NCBI GenBank assembly: GCA_016287975.1
Contig: JAEEXV010000093.1
Span: 1-26,483 of the forward strand
DNA from: Lentisphaeria bacterium
GTDB lineage: Bacteria; Verrucomicrobiota; Lentisphaeria; Oligosphaerales; Oligosphaeraceae
Reading direction: 5' to 3'
Length of the DNA stretch: 26,483 bases
Shown here: piece after piece, positions 17,911 through 25,562 of the stretch
Layout of the letters: the number at the start of each line of letters is the position of its first letter
How positions within the stretch are numbered: the stretch's first letter is position 1
The notes under the pieces: generated by a model
Seen by the model: only the letters and a program-made list of their open reading frames with translations
Told to the model about the DNA's origin: nothing
The model's database searches: none
Program-made: the position numbers and the translations under genes

Positions 17911-18966
17911 TTAGATGGATTTACGGGGGAGGGACGAGAAATCGATGGGTTCGGGCGGGAGCAGTTCCAGTTCGACGCGCTCGGGGTTTTTCTCCTGCAG
18001 CATCTGCCGAAGTGTGGTCCAGAGTTTCTGGGCCAGGCGGGCGTAGGAGAAGTCGACTGGAATGAAGCCCTGGGCGGCGGTGTCGCCGTACCCTGTGCCG
18101 AGCAGTTGCAGGTCGGTGCCGAGTTCCAGCCCGTATTCTCCGACCAGTGCTTTCGCAAAGCGCATCCCCTTGTGGAAGCAGAGGATGGCTTCGGGCTTGT
18201 AGGTGCCGCCCAGAAGCCGCCGAAACTGTTCGGCAATGCGCGCCTCGCGGGGAATCGCGATGTCGGTGTCGCGTTCAGGGACGGGGCGCCACTGGGGATA
18301 TTCGACCAGATGGCATTGGCGGCGCAGCTCGTCGAAGGCGGCCTGGACATCGTCGTAGATCAAACGCGAGCAGATGGTGAAGGAGAGGGCAATGCGGCGG
18401 TAGCCGCGCGCCACAAGCCCCTCGACCAGCTGGCGCAGCAGCAGCACGTGGTCGAAGTCGACGCAGCTCACAGGCGTCTCGCGGTCGGCGCGGTTGGCGG
18501 CCAGGACGTTCATGTGAAAACTCTTGAGGCAGCGGTCAATCAGGTAGTCGGTCGTGCCGTTCAGCGAGATGTAGCCGTCCGCCCAGCCGTAGCGCCAGAA
18601 GGCGCTGCTGGGGTCGGTGCAGACCTTCGCGGGGACGTCCACGAAGACGACCTCGTAGCCGTCCGCCTCGATGCACTCGCGCAACGTGCGGATCAGTTCG
18701 TCGTTGGAGTTGCCCTTGCGGAAGTTGCAGAAGACGCAGATGACCTTGCTTGCGGGATGGTGCAGGATTCGGATGCCGCGCGTGCTGTCCGAAATCACCA
18801 GCGTGCGCTGGCACAGCAGTTCCACCGCGTTCTGCACGGTCCGCAACGAGACCCCGTACTCCTTCGCCAGGTCGCGCAGCGGCGGCAGCTGGTCGTAGTA
18901 GTCGCGGAGCGCAATCCGCCCCGCCAGGTCGTCCGCAATCTGAAGGTATTTCCCGTTCTTCCGCAT
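17911..18966 (-). CDS. GntR-HTH / LacI-type sensor transcriptional regulator (AraR-like architecture)
   Basis: A 351-residue DNA-binding regulator. Residues about 1-70 form a GntR-type winged helix ([45 protein letters not shown]). Residues about 75-345 are a periplasmic-binding-protein-like sugar sensor as in LacI/GalR proteins ([54 protein letters not shown]). A GntR head on a LacI body is the architecture of AraR from Bacillus, so sugar-responsive repression of the following operon is a reasonable inference. The ATG at 18966 is chosen because the frame further upstream would begin inside the -10 box at 19028-19033. No strong Shine-Dalgarno is visible. It is the first gene of the minus-strand cassette. 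Confidence 0.85.
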   Translation of the reverse strand: MRKNGKYLQIADDLAGRIALRDYYDQLPPLRDLAKEYGVSLRTVQNAVELLCQRTLVISDSTRGIRILHHPASKVICVFCNFRKGNSNDELIRTLRECIEADGYEVVFVDVPAKVCTDPSSAFWRYGWADGYISLNGTTDYLIDRCLKSFHMNVLAANRADRETPVSCVDFDHVLLLRQLVEGLVARGYRRIALSFTICSRLIYDDVQAAFDELRRQCHLVEYPQWRPVPERDTDIAIPREARIAEQFRRLLGGTYKPEAILCFHKGMRFAKALVGEYGLELGTDLQLLGTGYGDTAAQGFIPVDFSYARLAQKLWTTLRQMLQEKNPERVELELLPPEPIDFSSLPRKSI

Positions 18967-19027
18967 TGTCGTCAATTTATATACAAAGAGGTTACAATTT
19001 ATGGAGGTGGCTTCTGTCGTTTTCAAT

Positions 19028-19056
19028 ATTATACACAAAATACAGTAAAATACAAG
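19028..19056 (-). promoter_or_regulatory. Promoter of the AraR-like regulator operon
   Basis: On the minus strand a perfect -10 box TATAAT (plus positions 19033-19028) lies about 55-60 nt before the regulator start. The -35 region is poor: TTGTAT at 19055-19050 with a 16-bp spacer. A perfect -10 with a weak -35 overlapped by repeated TGTAT boxes suits a regulated promoter. The assignment is by consensus only. Confidence 0.6.
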
Positions 19057-19070
19057 CGATACAACTGTAT
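19031..19070. promoter_or_regulatory. Phased ATACA box array, candidate operator for the AraR-like regulator
   Basis: ATACA occurs at 19031, 19040, 19050 and 19059 (steps of 9, 10 and 9 bp) and is closed by a TGTAT, giving the palindrome ATACAACTGTAT at 19059-19070. The boxes cover the -35 region and spacer of the minus promoter. AraR-type proteins are known to bind TTGTA/TACAA half-sites, which this resembles. More TACAA boxes lie at 18982-18986 and 18993-18997. Operator function is inferred. Confidence 0.4.
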
Positions 19071-19114
19071 TTTTTTTAATCCCTGGCGGCTTTTCGCGCC
19101 GCGTAGCGGGGATT

Positions 19115-19260
19115 CACCGTCCCAAGTGGGCCAGCACAGAACGCGGGGCATCAACCGCCCCAAGAATGAGGCGGCACGGAACGCCTGGCTCCCCGATGGG
19201 TCTGGGGTCATTTCCCGGCCCAAGAATGGGCCGGCACAGAACGCCTGGCTCCCCGATGGG
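19115..19260. repeat. 60-bp tandem repeat with conserved hairpin
   Basis: Two units of 60-bp period (about 19152-19200 and 19212-19260) share a 22-nt identical 3' half beginning GAACGCCTGGCTCC, and a more divergent, shorter copy precedes them at about 19115-19151. Each full unit folds to a hairpin with an AGAA loop: CCGGCCCAAGAATGGGCCGG at 19215-19234 is perfect, and 19155-19174 keeps the stem with matched changes at its base (CCGCC with GGCGG) and one mismatch. This looks like a dispersed repeat family rather than coding DNA. Confidence 0.7.
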
Positions 19261-19265
19261 TTTTG

Positions 19266-19416
19266 TGTCTTGGGTCTTGGGTCTCCGATGGGTCTTGGGT
19301 CTTGGGTCTCCGATGGGTCTTGGGTCTGGGGTCTGGGGTCCCGGATGGGTCTTGGGTCTTGGGTCTTGGGTCCCGTAAGATGGGTCTTGGGTCTTGGGTC
19401 CCGTAAGATGGGTCTG
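19266..19416. repeat. Nested tandem array of the heptamer GGGTCTT, with G-quadruplex motif
   Basis: Runs of GGGTCTT (two to four per run) alternate with short spacers: CCGAT in the first part, then CCCGGAT, then CCCGTAAGAT in the last two units, so a 7-bp repeat is nested in a 25-35 bp repeat. At 19347-19370 the plus strand has four GGG runs separated by TCTT, an exact G-quadruplex consensus. The array ends just 18 bp before the -35 box of the plus-strand promoter. Copy number is probably unstable. On the minus strand it reads as a repetitive open frame that is not credible as protein. Confidence 0.85.
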
Positions 19417-19433
19417 TTTTTTTTGATCCAGAC

Positions 19434-19462
19434 TTGAAAATTACAACAAAAAGAATTATAAT
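19434..19462 (+). promoter_or_regulatory. Strong sigma-70-type promoter of the FadR-family regulator operon
   Basis: TTGAAA at 19434-19439 and a perfect TATAAT at 19457-19462 are separated by exactly 17 bp. The predicted transcription start near 19468-19470 falls on the first TGGTAAACCA site. The ribosome-binding site GGAGG is at 19494-19498. This is the best promoter match in the window. Confidence 0.8.
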
Positions 19463-19466
19463 AAAC

Positions 19467-19487
19467 TGGTAAACCACTGGTAAACCA
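19467..19487. promoter_or_regulatory. Twin TGGTAAACCA operator, probably for the FadR-family regulator
   Basis: The palindrome TGGT-AA-ACCA occurs at 19467-19476 and again at 19478-19487, an 11-bp step that puts both on one face of the helix. TGGT..ACCA cores are established for FadR-subfamily GntR regulators (for example UxuR/ExuR TGGTATACCA). Lying across the transcription start, it would suit autorepression. Confidence 0.65.
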
Positions 19488-19505
19488 GGAAACGGAGGAT
19501 TTGTT

Positions 19506-20108
19506 TTGGAGCTGATGTCTGAGAATCGCCGAACGGTGCAGGAGCACATTTTCTCGTTGATTTCGCAGGGGAATGTCGGGGTGAGCGAGCGTGAGTTGGC
19601 GGAGAAGTTTTCGCTGACTCGGAGCAATGTGCGGGAGATACTGCTGGGTCTGGAGGGTGAGGGGGTGCTGGAGCGGCTGCCGCAGCGCGGCTATCGGGAG
19701 GTGAACTACCGCGGGTCGGACCGCATGGCGGCGGACTGCATCCGCTATGCGATCGAGCACGAGGGGGCTCGGCTGGCGCTGGAGAACCTTCAGAATGGCG
19801 ACCTGGCGAAGTTGCGGGCGGTTTTGCAGCGGATGGAGCGTCATCTGGCGTCGGGCGAGATGGAGGCCTTCGGGCAAAGCGACATCGAGTTCCACAAGCT
19901 GCTGGTGAGTTTTTCGCGCGACCCGTTGGTCACGCGCCTGTTCAACTTCCTGTGCGACACGATTTTTCTGGTTCGCTGCAACAGCGAGTTCAAGTCGGAG
20001 ATCGCGCAGACCTCCCATCGCGCGATCTACGCGGCCCTGGCGCAGCGCGACTGGGAGGCGCTGGAGGCCGCCCTCAAGGAGCACATCGGCAAGAACATCC
20101 ATTTGTAG
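19506..20108 (+). CDS. GntR-family (FadR/FCD) transcriptional regulator
   Basis: A 200-residue regulator. Residues about 9-66 form a GntR winged helix ([43 protein letters not shown]). Residues about 75-195 form an FCD all-helical effector domain whose metal ligands appear complete: D126 and H130 (DIEFHKLL), H171 (TSHRAI) and H193 (KEHIG). Such proteins usually sense small organic acids or sugar acids. GGAGG at 19494-19498 is 7 nt before TTG at 19506, so the TTG start is preferred; ATG at 19515 has only a GGAG three bases away. It heads the plus-strand cassette and probably represses itself through TGGTAAACCA. Confidence 0.9.
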   Translation: MELMSENRRTVQEHIFSLISQGNVGVSERELAEKFSLTRSNVREILLGLEGEGVLERLPQRGYREVNYRGSDRMAADCIRYAIEHEGARLALENLQNGDLAKLRAVLQRMERHLASGEMEAFGQSDIEFHKLLVSFSRDPLVTRLFNFLCDTIFLVRCNSEFKSEIAQTSHRAIYAALAQRDWEALEAALKEHIGKNIHL

Positions 20109-20163
20109 TGTTTTCGTGTTAGTCTGTCCCCAAATGTCCCAACCATCAAAGGAGAAGCCGTTC

Positions 20164-20913
20164 ATGTCCTGCAAAGTCCGCAGCTTGTTCACCCTCATTG
20201 AACTCCTGGTCGTCATCGCGATCATCGCGATTCTCGCCTCCATGCTCCTGCCTGCGCTGTCGAAGGCGCGCGAGAAGGCGCAGTCCATCAGCTGCGTGTC
20301 GCGCCAGAAGCAGTCGATGCTGTATCTGGCCATCTACGCGGACGAGGGGACGAACGGGCTGTACATTTCGCGCGGGCGTTCGGTGACGAAGGACAACTAC
20401 GGCAGCTGGAGCGCGGTTCTCCACAAGGTCGGGATCTATCCCGCGAGCGGGAACCAGAAGATCGCGACACCGGTGTGCCCTGGGAACCTGCCGCGCCCGT
20501 CGCAGAACAACAACTACCAGCTGTTCGTCTACGGCACGATGGATTCCAACAAGATCCGCGGGCATTTCACGTTTACGGACGAGGCGGGGCTGCCGCTGAC
20601 GGGGTTTCAGTCGGCGGCGATGTCGTCGCCGTCGAAGTTCATGTTCCTGTTTGACAGCTACTGCCCGAACAACGTGGGTTCCACGCTGAAGGCGGGGTGG
20701 CAGCACTACGCCATCAACTTCAACGACACGCGCATGGCGGTGCACATGCGCCATGCGCGGATGACCAACGTGGGCTTCATCGACGGTCATGTCGAGAGCA
20801 TCACGGGGCAGACGCTGACCAAGAACTTCTACGACATGTGCCTGGACAACAGCAAGCCGACCCTTTTCTACGCCTATCAGCAGGACGGGTCGCTCACGAC
20901 CTATACCCCGTAG
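20164..20913 (+). CDS. Type II secretion-like pseudopilin with H-X9-DG motif
   Basis: A 249-residue prepilin-like protein closely similar at its N-terminus to the one at 17127-17879: [15 protein letters not shown] followed by the [25 protein letters not shown] helix, then [21 protein letters not shown], and a C-terminal [18 protein letters not shown] giving H-X9-DG. The residue before Phe is Leu instead of Gly. GGAG at 20151-20154, 9 nt before ATG 20164, fixes the start; in-frame codons at 20116 and 20134 would add residues that fit no prepilin leader. It lies 55 bp after the regulator and 30 bp before the first secreted TIM-barrel gene, matching the gene order of the minus cassette. Confidence 0.92.
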   Translation: MSCKVRSLFTLIELLVVIAIIAILASMLLPALSKAREKAQSISCVSRQKQSMLYLAIYADEGTNGLYISRGRSVTKDNYGSWSAVLHKVGIYPASGNQKIATPVCPGNLPRPSQNNNYQLFVYGTMDSNKIRGHFTFTDEAGLPLTGFQSAAMSSPSKFMFLFDSYCPNNVGSTLKAGWQHYAINFNDTRMAVHMRHARMTNVGFIDGHVESITGQTLTKNFYDMCLDNSKPTLFYAYQQDGSLTTYTP

Positions 20914-20943
20914 GAAAAGCGGGCACGAAAGGAGGGCTGAAAC

Positions 20944-23136
20944 ATGAAACGCTTCCTGGTTTTCTGGCTGGCGGCGGGGCTTTCGGCCTGCCTTTCCGCC
21001 GCGTCGCTGACCTTTGACGCGCTTTCGGCGGACGGGCGCATCAGATATCTGGTCCCTGCGGGCGCGCCTGACGAGGTGACGGTGGCGGCGCGCTACCGCC
21101 TGGAGGGGGAGGCGGAATGGCGCCCCGCGGCGGTGAACAAATACCGTTCGGCGACGGCGCTGACCGTGCTGCGCTGGCGGGCGCCCCTGGCGGCGGAGCA
21201 GAAGGCGGGCATGGTGACCGAGTGGCTGGCGGCGGGGCGCGAGCGCACGCTGGTGTGGCGCACGGCGCGGCAACTGCCCGCGGGGAAGGCGGGCAAGGGC
21301 GAGTTCGAGGTGGTTGTTTCGGCGGCGGGGCAGGATAAGCCCTTGGCGCGCTATGAAATCCCCTTCGCGTATGATCTGCGCGGGGTGGTGCTGCTGGACC
21401 GCTTCCAGGGCAATCCGTCCGTCTTCCCGCAGAGCGCCTTTTCGCCGGACGGCAAGGCGCCTGGCTGGCGCGAGGCCGAGGACGGTCTGGAGGTCGTCGA
21501 GAAGCCCGCCTTGCAGCAGGCGCTGATGTGGGACCACCAGTTGAGCGGCTACTACGCGCTCCATGTCGCGGTGCCGCGCGCCTATCACGGTGAAATCGAG
21601 CTTGAACTCACAGGTGACGGTTTCACGCGGCGCTTCTCGGGGCTGGACGGCAACGAGGATTTCTGGAAGATCGCGAAACTGGACAACACGCAACTGGTGA
21701 TCCGTCAGCCGAACCGCACCCTGCTCAAGATCAACGACGGCCTGCGCGCGCGCCTGGCCTACGTCAAGTGCGTGCCTGTGCCGAAGGCGGTCGCGGAACG
21801 GCTGCTGGCGGCATCGCCTGCCGACAAGATGGTCGCGGGCTATTTCGAGCCGTACAGCTGGGCTTTTCGGGACGACGTCCACCGCGAGTCGAAGTTCCTG
21901 GAGGCGGCGCTGGCCTATGCGGAGGCGGGGGTGACGCTGGTGGACATGCAGGTGGGTCGCGCGGGCAGCAAGACGATGTATCCCTCGCGCATCGAGGAGC
22001 CGCTCTTCGGGACGACCAAGGGGGATGCCCCGCCTGGGAGCCGGGTGATGCCAGTATCCGACGGCACGGGGCGGATGGTGATGCAGTGCAACATCATCGC
22101 CGCGATGAAACGGGCCTCGCGGGTTGTGGATGGGCAGTCGCTGCACATCAACTTCGGCGCGGCCAACAACTACCGCGGCGGCATCCTGGAGGGGCGCGCC
22201 TCCCGTCGGCAGCCCGACCTCTTCCGCGACCGATTCTACCTGGACTACAGCAAGCCCGAGGCGCGCGCCTATCTGCTCTCCCTCTACCGCGAGGTGCTTG
22301 AACTGGGCGCGGAGAACCTCTCCATCGACTTCTGCCGCTATCCGCACGGCGTCACCGAACCAGAGGGCCTCAACATCTTCCTGCGCGACTTGCGACGCCT
22401 CGCGGACGGCTATGCCAAGGACGGACGGCGCCCGAAGATCCTGATCAACTTCCCCGTGCCAGGCAACAAGGGGGTGGCCTGGAAGAACGGCAAGTTCCAG
22501 CCTGAGATGTGGGTCAAGGAGCGCCTGGTGGACTATCTGGTGCCGCGCGACTTCTCGGGCAGCCCGTTCTTCGACGCGACGGCGTATGTCGCGATGGCGA
22601 AGGGGACGGGCATCAAGGTGCTGCCATGCCTGTACGGCCTCTCAGGTGGCCAGCCCTTCCCCGCGGAGGCGCTGCGCCGCATCCAGCAGTTCTACCGCCA
22701 GGGTGCCGACGGGGTCTACATCTACCAGTCCGACGCGCACATCGTCGGCTCGATGACGGGGCTGCGGGACTTTGACGCGGATACCCTCCGCAAGTTCACG
22801 CATGCGGCCGAGGTCGACGCGGCGGTCGCGGCGGACGAGCGGGAACTGGAGGACTACTCGGCGGAGGTCTATCTGCACTATCCCGAGCCGTACCAGAGCG
22901 CCCGCGTGCTGCTGCGCATCGAGGGAATCCGCCCTGAGAAAGTGGAGTTCTTCGTCAACGGCAAGCTGGTGTCGACGCGCACTGCCTGGCCGTGGGTCAT
23001 GGGCGAACCTGGCTTCGAGAACCACTACACGTTCCTCGGCGCAGGTCAGACGCTGAAGGTGGCGGTCCATGTCGGCGGACGGGTCCATGTCCGCGAGTTC
23101 AAGGAATTCAGGGTGCTGCGGAGCACCGCGTTCTGA
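20944..23136 (+). CDS. Secreted TIM-barrel glycosidase-like protein, paralogue A
   Basis: A 730-residue exported protein with AAAGGAGG about 8 nt before the ATG. The leader MKRFLVFWLAAGLSAC ends in LSAC, which fits a lipobox (C16), although ordinary signal-peptidase cleavage shortly after is possible. Residues about 20-290 are beta-rich. From about 295 a barrel begins with YFEPYSWAF and VDMQVGR, and continues through LYREVLELGAENLSIDFCRYPHG, where D462 is a candidate catalytic residue as in GHL10-like barrels, to DGVYIYQSDAHIVGSM. A short beta domain ends the protein. The exact family is not recognised and the enzyme activity is inferred from fold and context. Adjacent paralogue B shares architecture and many motifs. 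Confidence 0.72.
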   Translation: MKRFLVFWLAAGLSACLSAASLTFDALSADGRIRYLVPAGAPDEVTVAARYRLEGEAEWRPAAVNKYRSATALTVLRWRAPLAAEQKAGMVTEWLAAGRERTLVWRTARQLPAGKAGKGEFEVVVSAAGQDKPLARYEIPFAYDLRGVVLLDRFQGNPSVFPQSAFSPDGKAPGWREAEDGLEVVEKPALQQALMWDHQLSGYYALHVAVPRAYHGEIELELTGDGFTRRFSGLDGNEDFWKIAKLDNTQLVIRQPNRTLLKINDGLRARLAYVKCVPVPKAVAERLLAASPADKMVAGYFEPYSWAFRDDVHRESKFLEAALAYAEAGVTLVDMQVGRAGSKTMYPSRIEEPLFGTTKGDAPPGSRVMPVSDGTGRMVMQCNIIAAMKRASRVVDGQSLHINFGAANNYRGGILEGRASRRQPDLFRDRFYLDYSKPEARAYLLSLYREVLELGAENLSIDFCRYPHGVTEPEGLNIFLRDLRRLADGYAKDGRRPKILINFPVPGNKGVAWKNGKFQPEMWVKERLVDYLVPRDFSGSPFFDATAYVAMAKGTGIKVLPCLYGLSGGQPFPAEALRRIQQFYRQGADGVYIYQSDAHIVGSMTGLRDFDADTLRKFTHAAEVDAAVAADERELEDYSAEVYLHYPEPYQSARVLLRIEGIRPEKVEFFVNGKLVSTRTAWPWVMGEPGFENHYTFLGAGQTLKVAVHVGGRVHVREFKEFRVLRSTAF

Positions 23137-23191
23137 TCGGGCGAGGGAGGGGGCAAGGGATTCAAGGGATGGCGGGGGCAAGGGGACAGGG

Positions 23192-25438
23192 ATGAGAAAG
23201 ATGCTGAAGCATAGTTGGCTGTTGGTGTTGGCGATGGGGCTGGTGGCGGCGGAGTTGCCAGTGAAAGTGGAACTGGATGCGTTCACGGCGAATGCGCATA
23301 TCCGCTATGCGGTGCCTGCGGATGCGCCTGAGCCAGTGCTGGTGCGGGCGCGTTACCGGGTGGGAAACGGCGACTTCAAGGCGGCGGCGGTCTCGGCCTT
23401 CCGCAGCGAGACGGCGATGTACAGCGCCGTGCGCTCGCCGAACCAGGTGGCGAAGGAGGAGAAGGCTGGCGGCGTGACCGAATGGCTGGCGGCGGGGCGC
23501 GAGCGCACCATGGTGTGGCGGCTCTATCCGCAGATCCCCGTCGGGGCGGTCACCGAGGGCGAGGTCGAGGTGACGCTGGCGGCGCCCGCCGCGCCCGAGA
23601 AGGCGCTGGCGACAGGGCGCGCGCGCTTCCGCTTCGACCTGGGCGGCGTCAAGGTGCTCAGCCGTTTCGCGGACAATCCCGACATCTACCCGCCGATCGT
23701 CGGCAAGGGGCGCGGCAAGGCGCCTGGCTGGTATGAGACAGCGCAGGGGCTTGACTGCGTGGAGAAGGAGGATCCGCTGGAGCCGCTCGCATGGCGGCAC
23801 GGCCTCTCAGGCAAATACGCGCTCTACGCCTACGTGCCGATCGACGGCTACAGCATGGTCGCCCTGCGGCTGACGCGCGACGGCTTCGCCCAGCGCTTCG
23901 TCGGCATCGACGGCCTGGAGCAGTTCTGGAAGGTCGCGGATTTGACGGACACGCACATCGTCATCCAGGACTTCTACGCCTTCCTCTCGCGCCTCGGCGA
24001 CCATGCGCGGGCACGACTGGGCTACATCAAGTGCGTGCCGCTCTCCGAGGAGCAGTTCGCCGCCTGGCAGCGGAAGTTCCAGCCGAGGCGCGACAAGTTC
24101 ATCGCGGCCTTCTTCGAGCCCTACAGCTGGAGTTTCAGCGAATATGTCCGCGACAACGGCAAGTTCAGCGAGCCGATGGCGGCATACGCCGAGGCGGGCG
24201 TCGACCTGGTCGACGTCCAGTGCGGCCGCAACGGCATGCGCCCGCTCTTCCCGACGGATTTGGGCACGCCGCTCTTGGGCGGCACGCGCGGGGACGCGCA
24301 CGTCGGCAAGGACGGCAAGGTGACGCCTGGCACCTACAGCCTGGGCACGGGGCGCATGGGGCGGGTGACCGATTCGCTGCACGCGTCGCTCAAGGCGGCG
24401 CGCGCGGAGGGGCTGCGCTGCTCCATCAACTTCGGCGCGGGGCCCAGTTATGCGGGCGGCCCCCTTCAGAGCGACTTCGCGAAGGCTCATCCCGAGCTGG
24501 CGGTCAAGGGCAATCCGAACTTCCTCTGCTACCGCCATGAGGCGGTGCTGGACTACTACATGAAGCACTTCGAGAAGGCGCTCAAGGCGGGCGCGAAGAT
24601 CCTGACGGTCAACTTCAAGACCTACCCGCACGGCGTCGAGGAACACACGCAGTCGCGGGAGATCCTGCGGCGGCTGCGGCGGCTCGCGGATTCATACGCC
24701 GCCCCTGGCGAGCGGATCCGCATCATGGTGCTCTTCCCGATCCCAGGCAGCAAGGGCATCACCGCGGACAACAAGTTCCGCCCCGCCGACTGGATCCGCG
24801 AGAAACTGGTCGACATCCTGGTCTGCGCCTGCCTGAGCGATTCGGACATCTACTACTTCGACCCGTCCCCCTACGTCGCGATGGCGAAGGGCAGCGGCGT
24901 CAAGGTGCTGGTCGAGTTCAGCGGCTCCGCCTGCGCGCCGATCTTCCCCGACGAGCCGCTGCGCCTCGCCGACCGCTTCTACGACGCGGGCGCAGACGGC
25001 CTCTACATCTACCAGGCCGACTCGCGCGTCGTCGGCTCGATGTCCTCCCTTGAGGCCGAGGAGCGCCGCTGGATACGGATGCTGGGCAGTTCCCAGGCCG
25101 TCAAGGCGGAACTCAAGGAGCGCGCCGCGCGCCAGCGCGAATACAGCGTCTCCCTCACGCACAACTTCACCTATCTCTTCCAGAGCTACCGCCTGCAGAT
25201 CTGGCCAGACGGGATGACGCCTTCGCGGATGACGCTGACGATGACCGACGCCAAGGGCAAGGAAGTCGCGAAGAGCGTTCGCACCGCGTGGCCGTGGGTG
25301 CTGGGGGAGGGCGGCGCCGCCAACCACTATCCCGTCGGCGGGCCCTTCCAGGCGAAGGTCGTCGCCGAGGATCCAGACGGAAAGCGCTTCGCGCAGGAGT
25401 TCACCTTCCCCCGCATCAACCGCAGCTACTCCTTCTGA
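23192..25438 (+). CDS. Secreted TIM-barrel glycosidase-like protein, paralogue B
   Basis: A 748-residue exported protein, tandem paralogue of the gene before it, 55 bp downstream. Signal peptide MRKMLKHSWLLVLAMGLVAA with an ordinary cleavage site and no lipobox. ATG 23192 is chosen over the upstream in-frame start at 23069, which would overlap paralogue A; AGGGG lies about 8 nt before it. Shared landmarks include VTEWLAAGRERT, FFEPYSWSF, VDVQCGR, YPHGV, DGLYIYQADSRVVGSM and TAWPWVLGE. The strand that carries Asp in paralogue A (LSIDFCRYPHG) reads ILTVNFKTYPHG, with Asn474 in its place, so the two may differ in activity or substrate. The function is inferred, as for paralogue A. Confidence 0.72.
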   Translation: MRKMLKHSWLLVLAMGLVAAELPVKVELDAFTANAHIRYAVPADAPEPVLVRARYRVGNGDFKAAAVSAFRSETAMYSAVRSPNQVAKEEKAGGVTEWLAAGRERTMVWRLYPQIPVGAVTEGEVEVTLAAPAAPEKALATGRARFRFDLGGVKVLSRFADNPDIYPPIVGKGRGKAPGWYETAQGLDCVEKEDPLEPLAWRHGLSGKYALYAYVPIDGYSMVALRLTRDGFAQRFVGIDGLEQFWKVADLTDTHIVIQDFYAFLSRLGDHARARLGYIKCVPLSEEQFAAWQRKFQPRRDKFIAAFFEPYSWSFSEYVRDNGKFSEPMAAYAEAGVDLVDVQCGRNGMRPLFPTDLGTPLLGGTRGDAHVGKDGKVTPGTYSLGTGRMGRVTDSLHASLKAARAEGLRCSINFGAGPSYAGGPLQSDFAKAHPELAVKGNPNFLCYRHEAVLDYYMKHFEKALKAGAKILTVNFKTYPHGVEEHTQSREILRRLRRLADSYAAPGERIRIMVLFPIPGSKGITADNKFRPADWIREKLVDILVCACLSDSDIYYFDPSPYVAMAKGSGVKVLVEFSGSACAPIFPDEPLRLADRFYDAGADGLYIYQADSRVVGSMSSLEAEERRWIRMLGSSQAVKAELKERAARQREYSVSLTHNFTYLFQSYRLQIWPDGMTPSRMTLTMTDAKGKEVAKSVRTAWPWVLGEGGAANHYPVGGPFQAKVVAEDPDGKRFAQEFTFPRINRSYSF

Positions 25439-25458
25439 CTCGGCTGATAGTCGCGTTC

Positions 25459-25531
25459 GGAGCGGAGGAGGCGGCTTCGTCCGAAAACGGTGCCGAATGG
25501 AGATGCGGCCATCCCACGGCACCCCCGCTCC
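25459..25531. terminator. Nested hairpin between convergent genes
   Basis: GGAGCGG (25459-25465) pairs with CCGCTCC (25525-25531). Inside it GGTGCCG (25489-25495) pairs with CGGCACC (25517-25523), and inside that ATGG (25497-25500) pairs with CCAT (25509-25512). It starts 21 bp after the stop of paralogue B. No T-run follows, so intrinsic termination is uncertain. Confidence 0.35.
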
Positions 25532-25532
25532 G

Positions 25533-25558
25533 CCTCCGTCGCGATGCCGTGACGGAGG
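25533..25558. terminator. 8-bp hairpin, possible bidirectional terminator
   Basis: CCTCCGTC (25533-25540) and GACGGAGG (25551-25558) form a perfect 8-bp stem with a 10-nt loop. It lies four bases from the end of the convergent HTH gene and could stop transcription in both directions, but no T-tract is present. Confidence 0.4.
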
Positions 25559-25562
25559 GGTG

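Noticed and set aside
19115..19416. Possible CRISPR array
   Set aside because: The repeats are directly adjacent or nested with no unique 30-40 bp spacers, and no cas gene is present.
19029..20333. Long minus-strand open frame with Asp-Pro-Arg-Pro and Gly-Ser-Gln-Ala-Phe repeats
   Set aside because: It is the translation of the heptamer and 60-bp DNA repeats joined to the antisense of the FadR-family gene; no family signature, and it crosses both promoters.
23137..23191. G-rich CAAGGG repeats between the two paralogues
   Set aside because: Only three short copies in a 55-bp gap that also supplies the ribosome-binding site; could be chance.
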